Shown: positions 1 to 5,583 of the stretch, one piece after another
Numbering within the stretch: the stretch's first letter is position 1
Layout of the letters: each line of letters opens with the position of its first letter
DNA from: Firmicutes bacterium AF25-13AC
GTDB lineage: Bacteria; Bacillota; Clostridia; Lachnospirales; Lachnospiraceae
NCBI GenBank assembly: GCA_003478935.1
Contig: QUFP01000071.1
Location: 1 to 8,690, forward strand
DNA length: 8,690 nucleotides
Direction: 5' to 3'
Program-made: the position numbers and the translations under genes
The notes under the pieces: generated by a model
Told to the model about the DNA's origin: nothing
Databases searched by the model: none
What the model saw: only the letters and a program-made list of their open reading frames with translations

Positions 1-204
1 TAATAAAATCTATTTCCATATCATTTCGATGCTTACTTTCATTTTCAATATTTTTCAATTATACGCATATTTTAAAGTGTTTCTGATTTTTTATAAAAAG
101 AACCCTGAGGAATTATCCCTCCAGGTTCTTATATTCTTTTCGTATAAGATTATATCTCATGACGATCTCTTAGAAAACTATTGATTCATTGGCATGTCAG
201 GTAC
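1..204. other. A+T-rich flank without a recognisable gene
   Basis: No gene with a start and ribosome binding site is visible here. On the minus strand a short open frame runs off the left edge of the window (about 19 codons from a TTG, no ribosome binding site), too little to name. The terminator at 98-130 is listed separately. Bases 131-204 carry no recognisable signal. They form the outer side of the junction where the duplicated GH4 scrap begins at 205. Confidence 0.4.
93..130 (-). terminator. Intrinsic terminator, minus strand
   Basis: The arms AAGAACC (98-104) and GGTTCTT (124-130) pair perfectly. The stem continues inward through TG/CA and GG/CC pairs, with single C bulges on each side. 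Read on the minus strand, the hairpin is followed directly by a short U-tract (TTTTTATAA), as expected of a Rho-independent terminator. It would end minus-strand transcription coming from the acetyltransferase gene at 402-1145. On the plus strand the run after the stem is interrupted, so the minus direction fits better. Confidence 0.65.
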
Positions 205-291
205 TCCTCATGGTTCATCACATGCGGAAGCATCAGCTGTCTAATCTCCTCTGTTAAATTTCCAGCGTAGACTGGTGCAATGCTATCTCTA
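205..291 (-). pseudogene. Scrap of a GH4 glycosidase gene (duplicate of 2041-2127)
   Basis: These 87 bases match 2041-2127 of the intact GH4 gene at 86 positions; the only difference is T at 255 against C at 2091. Read on the minus strand in the GH4 frame, it encodes the segment around IAPVYAGNLTEEIRQLM and PHVMNHE. Both ends are abrupt: identity stops at 204/205 and at 291/292. The scrap has no start, no ribosome binding site and no catalytic residues, so it is a fossil, not a gene. Near identity means the duplication is recent, or has been kept similar by gene conversion. It lies in the same orientation as its parent, so the two form a direct repeat about 1.84 kb apart. Confidence 0.9.
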
Positions 292-296
292 AACTT

Positions 297-398
297 TTAA
301 CAGAACTGAGAAACTCTCATATTCCATTGTTCTGCAAGTTTCTCAACCTTAAAATTCTGGCGATAATTTTGCTTAATCCAGCTATTTGCTTCATAATA
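297..398 (-). pseudogene. Scrap of an AraC-type regulator (first HTH helices)
   Basis: A minus-strand frame between stop codons reads YYEANSWIKQNYRQNFKVEK followed by LAEQWNMRVSQFC and a stop. This matches the opening of an AraC-family DNA-binding domain: the helix with W/Y-I-K-x-N-Y, then LAExxxMSxSxF, the first recognition-helix signature, as in proteins of the AraC_N/YqhC type. Everything after the SQF position is missing, and a stop lies directly upstream of the YYEA segment. The scrap touches the 3' end of the acetyltransferase gene and is joined at 292-296 to the GH4 scrap. It is not a copy of the intact AraC gene at 3455-4369, whose corresponding segment differs. The family call is from motif recognition only. 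Confidence 0.6.
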
Positions 399-401
399 TC
401 A

Positions 402-1145
402 TCAAGCAATTTCATATGCAATATACTCATGATCAAATTCATAACCTAATTTTTCAGCCAATCGAACTGAATCCGTATTTTGAGCATCCCAACTTGGATA
501 AAGACCTTCCGCCAAACAATTTCGTATCAGTGCCGAACATGCAATCAATGCCAAATGTTTTCTTCTCTCTTCTTCTGCTGTATCTACCTCGATTTCAATT
601 CCATCATTGTATCTGGTATAGGAAGACGCCCCAGAAACGATCTCACCCTCTTTTATTACTACCATACCTCTTCCTATTTTCAAATATTGTTCCTTATTTT
701 CAAAAGAAGAGACAAAATCTACTGCAATCGGATTCGTTAAACATTTATCATATAGATCCGAATCAATTTTTGCTAACTCATATCCTTTTGGAAGCTGTTC
801 TATATTTCGTTCTAGTGTTTTCTTGTCAAATCTTGTATTTTTTTTAATTGCATATCTAGTAACCTTCTTTCCGTTTGGAAAGCATTTTTCAATCAACTCT
901 TCCCACTCTCCATTTTGTGGTACCAAAATAGCAAACCCTTCTGGTTTCTTTTGAATAAGCTCCCTATTTGTTTTTCCTGCGTAAAAAGCAAAACATCCCA
1001 CAATAGCGACTGCAGATTTTGGATTTTCAAAATCAGTAACATAAATATGTCCCATTACCTTTTGTAAACAAGAATAAATCATTGTTTCTTGCCAACCTTC
1101 AAAAATTGCTTTTCCTTTTTCAGAATCCTTTAATTCGTAGATCAC
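402..1145 (-). CDS. GNAT-family N-acetyltransferase (GNAT_acetyltran-like)
   Basis: A 247-residue protein starting at GTG (1143-1145), supported by a GGAGG ribosome binding site (cctcc at 1154-1158 on the plus strand). The C-terminal half carries the GNAT acetyl-CoA-binding core: a strand IEIEVDT (183-189), then EERRKHLALIACSALI (192-207), in the place of the pyrophosphate-binding motif A, and then YPSWDAQNTDSVRLAEKLGY (216-235), in which the Asn and the EKLGY end are the classical motif B. The N-terminal half (about 1-130) is the extra domain seen in the clostridial family described by Pfam as GNAT_acetyltran (PF12746). The substrate is unknown; these proteins are usually annotated only as acetyltransferases. 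The gene has its own promoter and a bracketing inverted repeat (1156-1204), so it is probably controlled by a repressor not in this window. It is separate from the holin gene upstream, and its transcript should end at 98-130. Confidence 0.85.
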   Translation of the reverse strand: MIYELKDSEKGKAIFEGWQETMIYSCLQKVMGHIYVTDFENPKSAVAIVGCFAFYAGKTNRELIQKKPEGFAILVPQNGEWEELIEKCFPNGKKVTRYAIKKNTRFDKKTLERNIEQLPKGYELAKIDSDLYDKCLTNPIAVDFVSSFENKEQYLKIGRGMVVIKEGEIVSGASSYTRYNDGIEIEVDTAEEERRKHLALIACSALIRNCLAEGLYPSWDAQNTDSVRLAEKLGYEFDHEYIAYEIA

Positions 1146-1155
1146 TTTCTTTTCC

Positions 1156-1198
1156 TCCAGAACGTTTCTTTTTTGATTATATACAGAAACGTTCTGGA
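1156..1198 (-). promoter_or_regulatory. 14-bp inverted repeat bracketing the -10 box (probable operator)
   Basis: TCCAGAACGTTTCT (1156-1169) and AGAAACGTTCTGGA (1185-1198) are perfect inverted copies separated by 15 bases. Each arm is also nearly palindromic around AACGTT. The upstream arm fills almost the whole spacer between the -35 and -10 boxes. The downstream arm covers the expected transcription start and overlaps the GGAGG ribosome binding site. This placement fits a repressor operator with two dyads, or an RNA hairpin that hides the ribosome binding site. No U-tract follows, so it is not a terminator. Confidence 0.7.
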
Positions 1199-1204
1199 AA
1201 TCAA
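1176..1204 (-). promoter_or_regulatory. Promoter of the acetyltransferase gene
   Basis: On the minus strand, TTGATT (1199-1204) is followed, after exactly 17 bases, by a perfect TATAAT (1176-1181). Transcription should start near 1168-1170, giving a leader of about 25 bases. The -35 box sits just after the stop codon of the holin gene, so the acetyltransferase does not depend on read-through. Confidence 0.75.
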
Positions 1205-1211
1205 TTGAAAA

Positions 1212-1484
1212 TTATTTTTCCGTTTTTTCTCCGGATAACTGCTTATAGACCTGATTGACACCAGTTGCTGCTAAACCAGACATAATACCGACAGCAATTG
1301 CCGTAATAATATCCTGAGCCGGATACTCTGGAATCCAATATAAACCAACAACACCTAGAATACCTCCAAGTACCCCACAAATTACAGGAAGCCACTTATT
1401 ATCAAGATTCGTGGCCTTTACTGCCTGTGCAGCCAAATAGCAGATGACTGTAATACCTGCCACACTTGCAATTCCAAACTCCAT
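1212..1484 (-). CDS. Phage holin, Dp1-like family (orphan)
   Basis: A 90-residue hydrophobic protein with three predicted membrane segments: about 5-25 (IASVAGITVICYLAAQAV), 33-51 (LPVICGVLGGILGVVGLYWI) and 57-76 (DIITAIAVGIMSGLAATGV). The tail, VNQVYKQLSGEKTEK, is short and charged. The DNKWLPVICGVLGGILG and ITAIAVGIMSGLAATGVNQ stretches are typical of the phage Dp-1 holin family (Pfam Phage_holin_Dp1). Holins form pores in the cytoplasmic membrane that time release of the phage endolysin. The ATG at 1482-1484 is preceded by a strong GAGGAGGT site. No endolysin, tail or other phage gene is next to it, so it is an orphan: either a prophage remnant or a holin kept for another role, such as protein export or controlled lysis. 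The reading frame is intact. Confidence 0.85.
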   Translation of the reverse strand: MEFGIASVAGITVICYLAAQAVKATNLDNKWLPVICGVLGGILGVVGLYWIPEYPAQDIITAIAVGIMSGLAATGVNQVYKQLSGEKTEK

Positions 1485-1625
1485 CTCTTACCTCCTCGAC
1501 TTTTCTCCAAATTTTCAAGTCAATGGTTACTGCTTTCATTCATGTCCATATAGCTCTACACTTTCTTCTATTTTATAAATACGCTCACTTAACTTATTAT
1601 GTTACTTCCCTTCTCGAAAAATGGG

Positions 1626-1660
1626 AAAAAATAGAGCATACAGATTTCTCTATATGCTCT
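1626..1660 (-). terminator. Intrinsic terminator, minus strand
   Basis: The arms AGAGCATA (1633-1640) and TATGCTCT (1653-1660) form a perfect 8-bp stem with a 12-base loop. On the minus strand the stem is followed by A and then six U residues (the A-run at 1626-1631 on the plus strand). It is placed to end transcripts from the GH4 gene (stop at 1869) before they enter the holin gene. Confidence 0.7.
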
Positions 1661-1705
1661 GAACTCACCAACAAACACGTGCCTTCTCTTCCACAAAATA
1701 TCCCA

Positions 1706-1862
1706 TCAACTTTTCCCTTTACTTTTCTTCCTATGTTCTACAATTTTACGGTTAATTTTATCAGCTTCTTCCTTCTCCAGATACCATCTTGCGACATATG
1801 ACAACACATCAAAAAAAAGCTGTAGAAATTACGAGTGTCAGGAGTCTTACTTGCGATATCAA
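1706..1862 (-). pseudogene. Possible frameshifted small membrane protein
   Basis: On the minus strand, directly after the GH4 stop codon, a frame can be read from TTG (1860-1862). It encodes a hydrophobic stretch (QVRLLTLVISTAF) as far as a run of eight T residues (1811-1818). After a shift of one base the reading continues as FFDVLSYVARWYLEKEEADK, then a basic tail (INRKIVEHRKKSKGKS), to a stop at 1706-1708. Joined, this gives about 51 residues with one membrane segment and a charged C-terminus, which looks protein-like. There is no good ribosome binding site and no ATG. It may be a dead gene, a homopolymer sequencing error or chance. I do not recognise a family. Confidence 0.25.
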
Positions 1863-1868
1863 TTCTTT

Positions 1869-3275
1869 TCACGGATTCAGGCTTATTTTTTGCCAACCCT
1901 CTGGCAGATACTTCTTTGTGTTTACAATCATTTTTCTTAAAAGCTTGTCTGCATCCGCACTGCTACAGGTGACAAGAGGATCGCGACGAAATGCGCGAAG
2001 CATGATCTCGTAATCACATGTGAGCGCAGCCTTTAAGACATCCTCATGGTTCATCACATGCGGAAGCATCAGCTGTCTAATCTCCTCTGTCAAATTTCCA
2101 GCGTAGACTGGTGCAATGCTATCTCTAGAGAATACTGCATTTGTCTCCACAACTGCCGATTTGGGAAGATTCGGAATTTGACCTGCTGTATTTGGAATAT
2201 TGACATTACTGATCACACGTGTCAGTCCACACAAAGCCTTTATCAAAAGGATTCCTTCCTCACCGGATGGATTTAGCTCAACCTGCTCCTCACCAGATAC
2301 CAATCTTTTACTCTTTTCCAGACGCTTTTTCAGATCTTCTTTTCTCCATGTAACTGTTGTCAAACCAAACTTCCATGAGGCAACCGTCTGTGGATCTTTC
2401 AAATAAATCGGTGGCATGAACTCTGCCAAATGGCGATCTCCTGCTGCAGCAATCCATCCATATTTTTGGAATAAATCAAATTTAACACGGTGTGCACATG
2501 CAAAGGTGGAATTCATCCAGTTATTGTCCTTTTCCTCAAAGCCTTCTTCAAAATAAGTCTCGATAAAGTGGCGATACACTGGAAATAGATCAATTCCCTT
2601 GTAGGAAGCACGATCAAACCAAGTGAAATGATTTAATCCCAGTACATTTACGACAATATCCTCTCGTGCGATATTGGTTAAGCCAAGCTCTCTTTCTGCA
2701 ATTTGTGCCAGAAGCTTTTGCGTTCCAAATACCTCATGGCAACAGCCAAATGCCTTGATTTCTGGAAATACATGATACAGTGTCTTTACGCATAGAGACA
2801 TCGGATTCGTGTAATTAATGACCCATGCCTTCGGTGCATAATCACGAATTGCCTCTGCAATCTCAACAAACATTGGAATCGTTCTGAGTGCACGAACCAT
2901 TCCTCCCGGTCCTGCCGTGTCACCAACCGACTGATAAATTCCATACTTTTCCGGCTCATGCACATCCGACTCCATCTCATCAAACGTACCCGGAAGAATC
3001 GAGATTACAACAAAATCACTGCCCGTAAGTGCCTCTGCAAGTGTATCTGCAACAACATACTTCCATTTTCCAACTGCCTCTGGTCTTTTGGTAATCCCGT
3101 TTCCAATCACCTCATTTGCCTTCGCTGCTTCCTTGTTAATATCGTACAAAACGATGGTTCCGCCAAGCGCTGGTTCTAATGCCAAATCGCGCATGAAGGT
3201 CCACGCCCATCCTCTTGATCCGCCTCCAATATAGGCGATGCGAAGATCTTTTACTGCATTATCTTTGTAAATCAT
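1869..3275 (-). CDS. Glycoside hydrolase family 4, probable alpha-galacturonidase (CHEV type)
   Basis: A 468-residue cytoplasmic enzyme of the normal GH4 length. The N-terminal Rossmann fold that binds NAD+ shows as LRIAYIGGGSRGW (11-23), with the acidic end of strand 2 at VLYDINKEA (42-50). The NYTNPM substrate/metal loop is at 154-159, the metal-binding Cys lies in CCHEVFGTQ (178-186), and GLNHFTW (213-219) supplies a second metal-binding His. GH4 enzymes cleave by an oxidation-elimination-reduction cycle with NAD+ and Mn2+. Subgroups are told apart by the residues after the catalytic Cys: CHEV is reported for the alpha-galacturonidases of the Bacillus subtilis LplD type, whereas alpha-galactosidases have CHSV and alpha-glucosidases CHG. 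The substrate is therefore inferred to be an alpha-linked galacturonate oligosaccharide from pectin. The start ATG follows AAGGAAGG. No transporter gene is adjacent. The AraC regulator at 3455 is divergent and probably controls it. Confidence 0.85.
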   Translation of the reverse strand: MIYKDNAVKDLRIAYIGGGSRGWAWTFMRDLALEPALGGTIVLYDINKEAAKANEVIGNGITKRPEAVGKWKYVVADTLAEALTGSDFVVISILPGTFDEMESDVHEPEKYGIYQSVGDTAGPGGMVRALRTIPMFVEIAEAIRDYAPKAWVINYTNPMSLCVKTLYHVFPEIKAFGCCHEVFGTQKLLAQIAERELGLTNIAREDIVVNVLGLNHFTWFDRASYKGIDLFPVYRHFIETYFEEGFEEKDNNWMNSTFACAHRVKFDLFQKYGWIAAAGDRHLAEFMPPIYLKDPQTVASWKFGLTTVTWRKEDLKKRLEKSKRLVSGEEQVELNPSGEEGILLIKALCGLTRVISNVNIPNTAGQIPNLPKSAVVETNAVFSRDSIAPVYAGNLTEEIRQLMLPHVMNHEDVLKAALTCDYEIMLRAFRRDPLVTCSSADADKLLRKMIVNTKKYLPEGWQKISLNP

Positions 3276-3316
3276 AGTAAATCCTTCCTTTCTTTTATTT
3301 GATATTTATTTTCCCT

Positions 3317-3392
3317 TGTCAACTGTTTCTTTAGTTGTTATTATAAATGCAGATCTATTTATTTTCTTGCTGTTTTTTGGCTTTTATGCCAA
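3317..3392 (-). promoter_or_regulatory. GH4 promoter and palindromic activator-type site
   Basis: A perfect TATAAT on the minus strand (3340-3345) has no recognisable -35 box at the right distance, as expected for an activator-dependent promoter. Just upstream of it, at 3377-3392, lies the inverted repeat TTGGC-TTTTAT-GCCAA, centred about 50 bases before the expected start. A perfect TTGACA also occurs at 3317-3322, but no -10 follows it at 16-18 bases, so it is less likely to be used. Confidence 0.45.
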
Positions 3393-3420
3393 GAAATAAA
3401 ACAATATTGACCTAATCGTC

Positions 3421-3443
3421 TAGTTTTAATTGATTAGTTTTAA
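3421..3443 (+). repeat. Tandem 9-bp direct repeat before the AraC gene
   Basis: TAGTTTTAA occurs at 3421-3429 and again at 3435-3443, a period of 14 bases, ending at the AAAGGAG ribosome binding site of the regulator. AraC-family proteins commonly bind direct repeats, so this could be an autoregulatory site. The sequence is A+T-rich and short, so chance is possible. Confidence 0.35.
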
Positions 3444-3454
3444 AGGAGATTTTT

Positions 3455-4369
3455 ATGGATACAAACAATGCAAAAAATTCTCAAACCTACGAATTTCCAC
3501 CATCACCATATGGCACTTATTTTGAATTAAAGACAAATCATTTTCAACTTGAGGAAGCCACTCGCAGTGGCTCATTTGATATGAAATACCGTCATTATCA
3601 CTCTACTTACGAAATCTACTACTTATTAGAAGGTAGTCGCTATTATTTTATTGATCGAAATAGCTTCTTTGTCCAACCAGGAAGCCTTGTTTTCATCGGC
3701 AAAAACAGGATTCACAAAACCTCTCCAGCTGAGCAACATTTTCATCATCGCTTCTTAATCGAAATTGAGGAAGCTGTTATGGAACATTGGTTTGATGAGA
3801 TGGCCGATGGGCGACTTTCCACTCTTTTTACAGATGAAATGAGCATTTTAACTCTGACAGCTTCCGAACAAACCATCTTAAATGCCAAGCTAAACGAAAT
3901 CAAAGAAGAAGCAAAAGCACAAAAAGAACTCTATCAAGAAATGATTGAATATTTGCTTCGAGAAATGTTACTTTTTTCTTTTCGAATCAAATCCAAAAAC
4001 AATGCTACGCGAATTTCATCTGCTACTTTTCAAGGGGCTGAGACAGAAAAGATCCGCACAGTCAACCGTGTTGCAGGTTTTCTAGCGGATCATTACCGTG
4101 AAGCTCATTCACTTGATGAACTTTCATCACTCTTTTTTACAAATAAATATTATTTAACGAGAATTTTCAAACAAGTAACAGGCTTTACGATCTGCGAATA
4201 TCTGCACATTCAACGAATCCAAAAGGCTCAAGAATTTCTGCGCACAAGCCTACTTCCCATTACAGAGATTGCACTCTTAGTTGGATTTGAAAATGTCAGC
4301 TATTTCGAGAAAATTTTTCGCCGCTACTGCACACAGTCTCCCAGAGACTATCGAATCTCACAGAAGTAA
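3455..4369 (+). CDS. AraC-family transcriptional regulator with cupin sensor domain
   Basis: A 304-residue DNA-binding protein. Residues about 30-120 form a cupin-type ligand domain, shown by YRHYHSTYEIYYLLEGSRYY followed by FFVQPGSLVFIGKNRIHKT, the classic His-x-His/Glu sensor fold of sugar-responsive AraC regulators. A linker runs to about residue 200. The C-terminal domain carries two helix-turn-helices: the first at LDELSSLFFTNKYYLTRIFK and the second at PITEIALLVGFENVSYFEKI, ending with FRRYCTQSPRDYR, the family signature. The ATG at 3455 has a well-spaced AAAGGAGAT. The gene is divergent from the GH4 gene with 179 bases between them, the usual arrangement for an AraC activator and its catabolic target. 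The ligand is probably a sugar acid or oligosaccharide, by inference from the neighbour. It is unrelated in sequence to the AraC scrap at 297-398. Confidence 0.9.
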   Translation: MDTNNAKNSQTYEFPPSPYGTYFELKTNHFQLEEATRSGSFDMKYRHYHSTYEIYYLLEGSRYYFIDRNSFFVQPGSLVFIGKNRIHKTSPAEQHFHHRFLIEIEEAVMEHWFDEMADGRLSTLFTDEMSILTLTASEQTILNAKLNEIKEEAKAQKELYQEMIEYLLREMLLFSFRIKSKNNATRISSATFQGAETEKIRTVNRVAGFLADHYREAHSLDELSSLFFTNKYYLTRIFKQVTGFTICEYLHIQRIQKAQEFLRTSLLPITEIALLVGFENVSYFEKIFRRYCTQSPRDYRISQK

Positions 4370-4379
4370 TTCGGAATCG

Positions 4380-4400
4380 GTTAGCGTACGAACGCCTAAC
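4380..4400. other. Hairpin between convergent genes
   Basis: GTTAG-CGT (4380-4387) can pair with ACG-C-CTAAC (4392-4400) across a four-base loop, with one C bulge. No T-run follows on either strand, so it is a weak terminator at best. It lies between the convergent regulator and methyltransferase genes. The GTTAG/CTAAC pair recurs at 5311-5326 on the other side of the methyltransferase. Confidence 0.35.
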
Positions 4401-4482
4401 ACCAATGTTATGCATCATATATTCAAAAAATATTTCATGTTTTTTCCCTTCTCCAACTCACTGTTTCAGTTTCAAGCAGAAA

Positions 4483-5289
4483 TCACAGCAGCTTTTCCAG
4501 TATGATGATTTTGTTTGAAATGTTTCTCACGAACGGCAGCTTATCCAGTAGCTTATAAATCGGCGCAAAGGCCGCCATCCCTTCCGTCAGGCTGTGCTCT
4601 TCCCTAAATTGAAAATCCGGCATAAGTTTTGCAAAGGCAGCGCCATTTTTCGCACCCCACACAAATTTTGCGTTGCTGGCATCAATGGATTTTTCCTTGA
4701 ACCGCTTTACAATCATCGGATTCATGATTTCCACAAACACAGTTGCTTGCTGAAAGCGCCCAGAAATCACTGCAAAGATTCGCTGCACGTCCGCTTCTGA
4801 CAGATACATGGTCAATCCTTCGATGATGACCAGCACTGGCACATTTTTCTCTTTGATTTCATCGCCCCAGTTGTCCATGGCGGACATGGCAATCTGTGAG
4901 ATCAAGCCGCTCTCAGGCAGGAGTTTTACACGCACGGCCATCGTTTCCGGCAGGTCAAGATTATACCAGTGTGCATACCCTTTCATCCGATAGCACCGGG
5001 TATCCAACCCGCAGGCAATGTTAACCACAACGCCACCGGGATGCGTTGCCAGCCACGCCGTTGTCAAACGATCCAGCACAATGGTGCGGGCAATAACGCC
5101 GCTGTGCATAGCGGTATCTTTGTCCGCAAGCGAAAAATCGTAATCGAGTCTGCTGACGATTTCCTCGGCTTTTTTATCACAAATCGCACCGCGGCCTTTG
5201 CTTTCTTTTGCTCTGGCATAGATGGTTTGAAGCATTGTTTCCGGCACACCGGTGAGGTTCATTTTTTTGTTTCGTTCTCCGACAGTCAT
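4483..5289 (-). CDS. Class I SAM-dependent O-methyltransferase, LCM/COG3315 family
   Basis: A 268-residue cytoplasmic protein. The SAM-binding motif is VVNIACGLDTR (88-98), followed by WYNLDLPETM (108-117), in which the acidic residue after the second strand should hold the SAM ribose. VLVIIEGLTMYLSEADVQRI corresponds to the post-motif region of the leucine carboxyl methyltransferase fold. COG3315 members methylate carboxyl or hydroxyl groups and are often annotated as polyketide O-methyltransferases; the acceptor here is unknown. The start has a strong AAGGAGG (5298-5304 on the plus strand) eight bases away. Two 60-base rows of the gene counted by eye (4921-4980, 5041-5100) are about 52% and 58% G+C, against about 32% in a row of the acetyltransferase gene (781-840). 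Different base composition and no functional partner suggest horizontal gain. Confidence 0.85.
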   Translation of the reverse strand: MTVGERNKKMNLTGVPETMLQTIYARAKESKGRGAICDKKAEEIVSRLDYDFSLADKDTAMHSGVIARTIVLDRLTTAWLATHPGGVVVNIACGLDTRCYRMKGYAHWYNLDLPETMAVRVKLLPESGLISQIAMSAMDNWGDEIKEKNVPVLVIIEGLTMYLSEADVQRIFAVISGRFQQATVFVEIMNPMIVKRFKEKSIDASNAKFVWGAKNGAAFAKLMPDFQFREEHSLTEGMAAFAPIYKLLDKLPFVRNISNKIIILEKLL

Positions 5290-5310
5290 TCTGTTTTCCT
5301 CCTTACTGTA

Positions 5311-5326
5311 GTTAGTTTTTTCTAAC
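5311..5326 (-). promoter_or_regulatory. GTTAG-N6-CTAAC palindrome in the methyltransferase leader
   Basis: GTTAG (5311-5315) and CTAAC (5322-5326) are inverted around six T residues, just ahead of the AAGGAGG site of the methyltransferase gene. The position and form suit a repressor operator or a small leader hairpin. No clear -35/-10 pair could be assigned near it. Confidence 0.4.
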
Positions 5327-5341
5327 CCTTGGTGTTATGAA

Positions 5342-5367
5342 ATGCCGCCTTTCAGCGGCATTTTTTT
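5342..5367 (+). terminator. Strong intrinsic terminator, plus strand, with no gene in front
   Basis: ATGCCGC (5342-5348) and GCGGCAT (5355-5361) form a perfect G+C-rich stem with a six-base loop, followed by a run of seven T residues (5361-5367). In the plus direction this is a textbook terminator. No plus-strand gene ends just upstream: the methyltransferase here is on the minus strand. It may be left over from an imported segment, may guard against antisense transcription, or may act in the methyltransferase leader as a minus-strand hairpin. Confidence 0.75.
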
Positions 5368-5424
5368 CTATATTCAAGAATACGCTGCGTCGCGCCTGCT
5401 GTCAAGAGATAAAATGTAAGCGTT

Positions 5425-5441
5425 CCAAGTACTCTTACATT
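5425..5441 (-). repeat. Dispersed motif, copy 1
   Basis: CCAAGTACTCTTACATT belongs to a motif that recurs at 6367-6385 and twice at 8509-8565. Its minus-strand form contains TGTAAGAGTACTTGG, identical over 15 bases to 8549-8563. It is also embedded in a local inverted repeat, AATGTAAG (5413-5420) and CTTACATT (5434-5441). It lies just beyond the end of the HxlR scrap. Confidence 0.6.
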
Positions 5442-5451
5442 CTTGGAGACT

Positions 5452-5583
5452 TCATTGCGGCAATCGATTTTGACTTCCCCAAATACATAATTGGTCAAGT
5501 ACATTCATCAACGATTCTCCTCTTTCTGTCAGAGAATACTCTACCTTAGGTGGAATCTGCGGATATTCCTTTCTTATTTTTAT
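5452..5583 (-). pseudogene. C-terminal remnant of an HxlR-family regulator
   Basis: A minus-strand frame of 43 codons reads [18 protein letters not shown], then [18 protein letters not shown] and SQNRLPQ to a stop at 5452-5454. The E-Y-P-Q-x-P-P-x-V-E-Y-x-L-T-x-x-G-x-S-L pattern is the wing and last helix of HxlR-type winged-helix regulators, which act as dimeric repressors or activators, often of detoxification genes. The front half, including the recognition helix, is missing. A stop codon in frame lies at 5584-5586, where the end of the PIN toxin gene begins. The C-terminus looks natural, so this is a 5'-truncated gene cut by insertion of, or recombination with, the toxin-antitoxin cassette. 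Confidence 0.8.

Larger units (their letters stand above)
1485..1868. other. Intergenic region with a minus-strand terminator and a possible broken small gene
   Basis: This 384-base gap contains the terminator at 1626-1660 and the low-confidence frameshifted frame at 1706-1862, both listed separately. The stretch 1490-1620 is upstream of the holin gene and should hold its promoter. No convincing -35/-10 pair was found there; a TTGACT on the minus strand lacks a matching -10 box. Confidence 0.5.

Noticed and set aside
190..204. Fifth copy of the dispersed motif (minus strand GTACCTGACATGCC)
   Set aside because: Only about 11 bases resemble the copy at 6374-6386, without the TGTAA half, so chance is a sufficient explanation.
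386..847. Plus-strand open frame of 153 codons over the acetyltransferase gene
   Set aside because: It is antisense to a gene with clear family motifs, has no ribosome binding site, and its translation is low-complexity without any family pattern.
1156..1198. Inverted repeat as the holin terminator
   Set aside because: No U-tract follows on the minus strand, and the repeat coincides precisely with promoter elements of the next gene.
5413..5441. CRISPR-like repeat
   Set aside because: The motif copies are few, widely and unevenly spaced, in both orientations, without spacers of constant length, and no cas gene is present.
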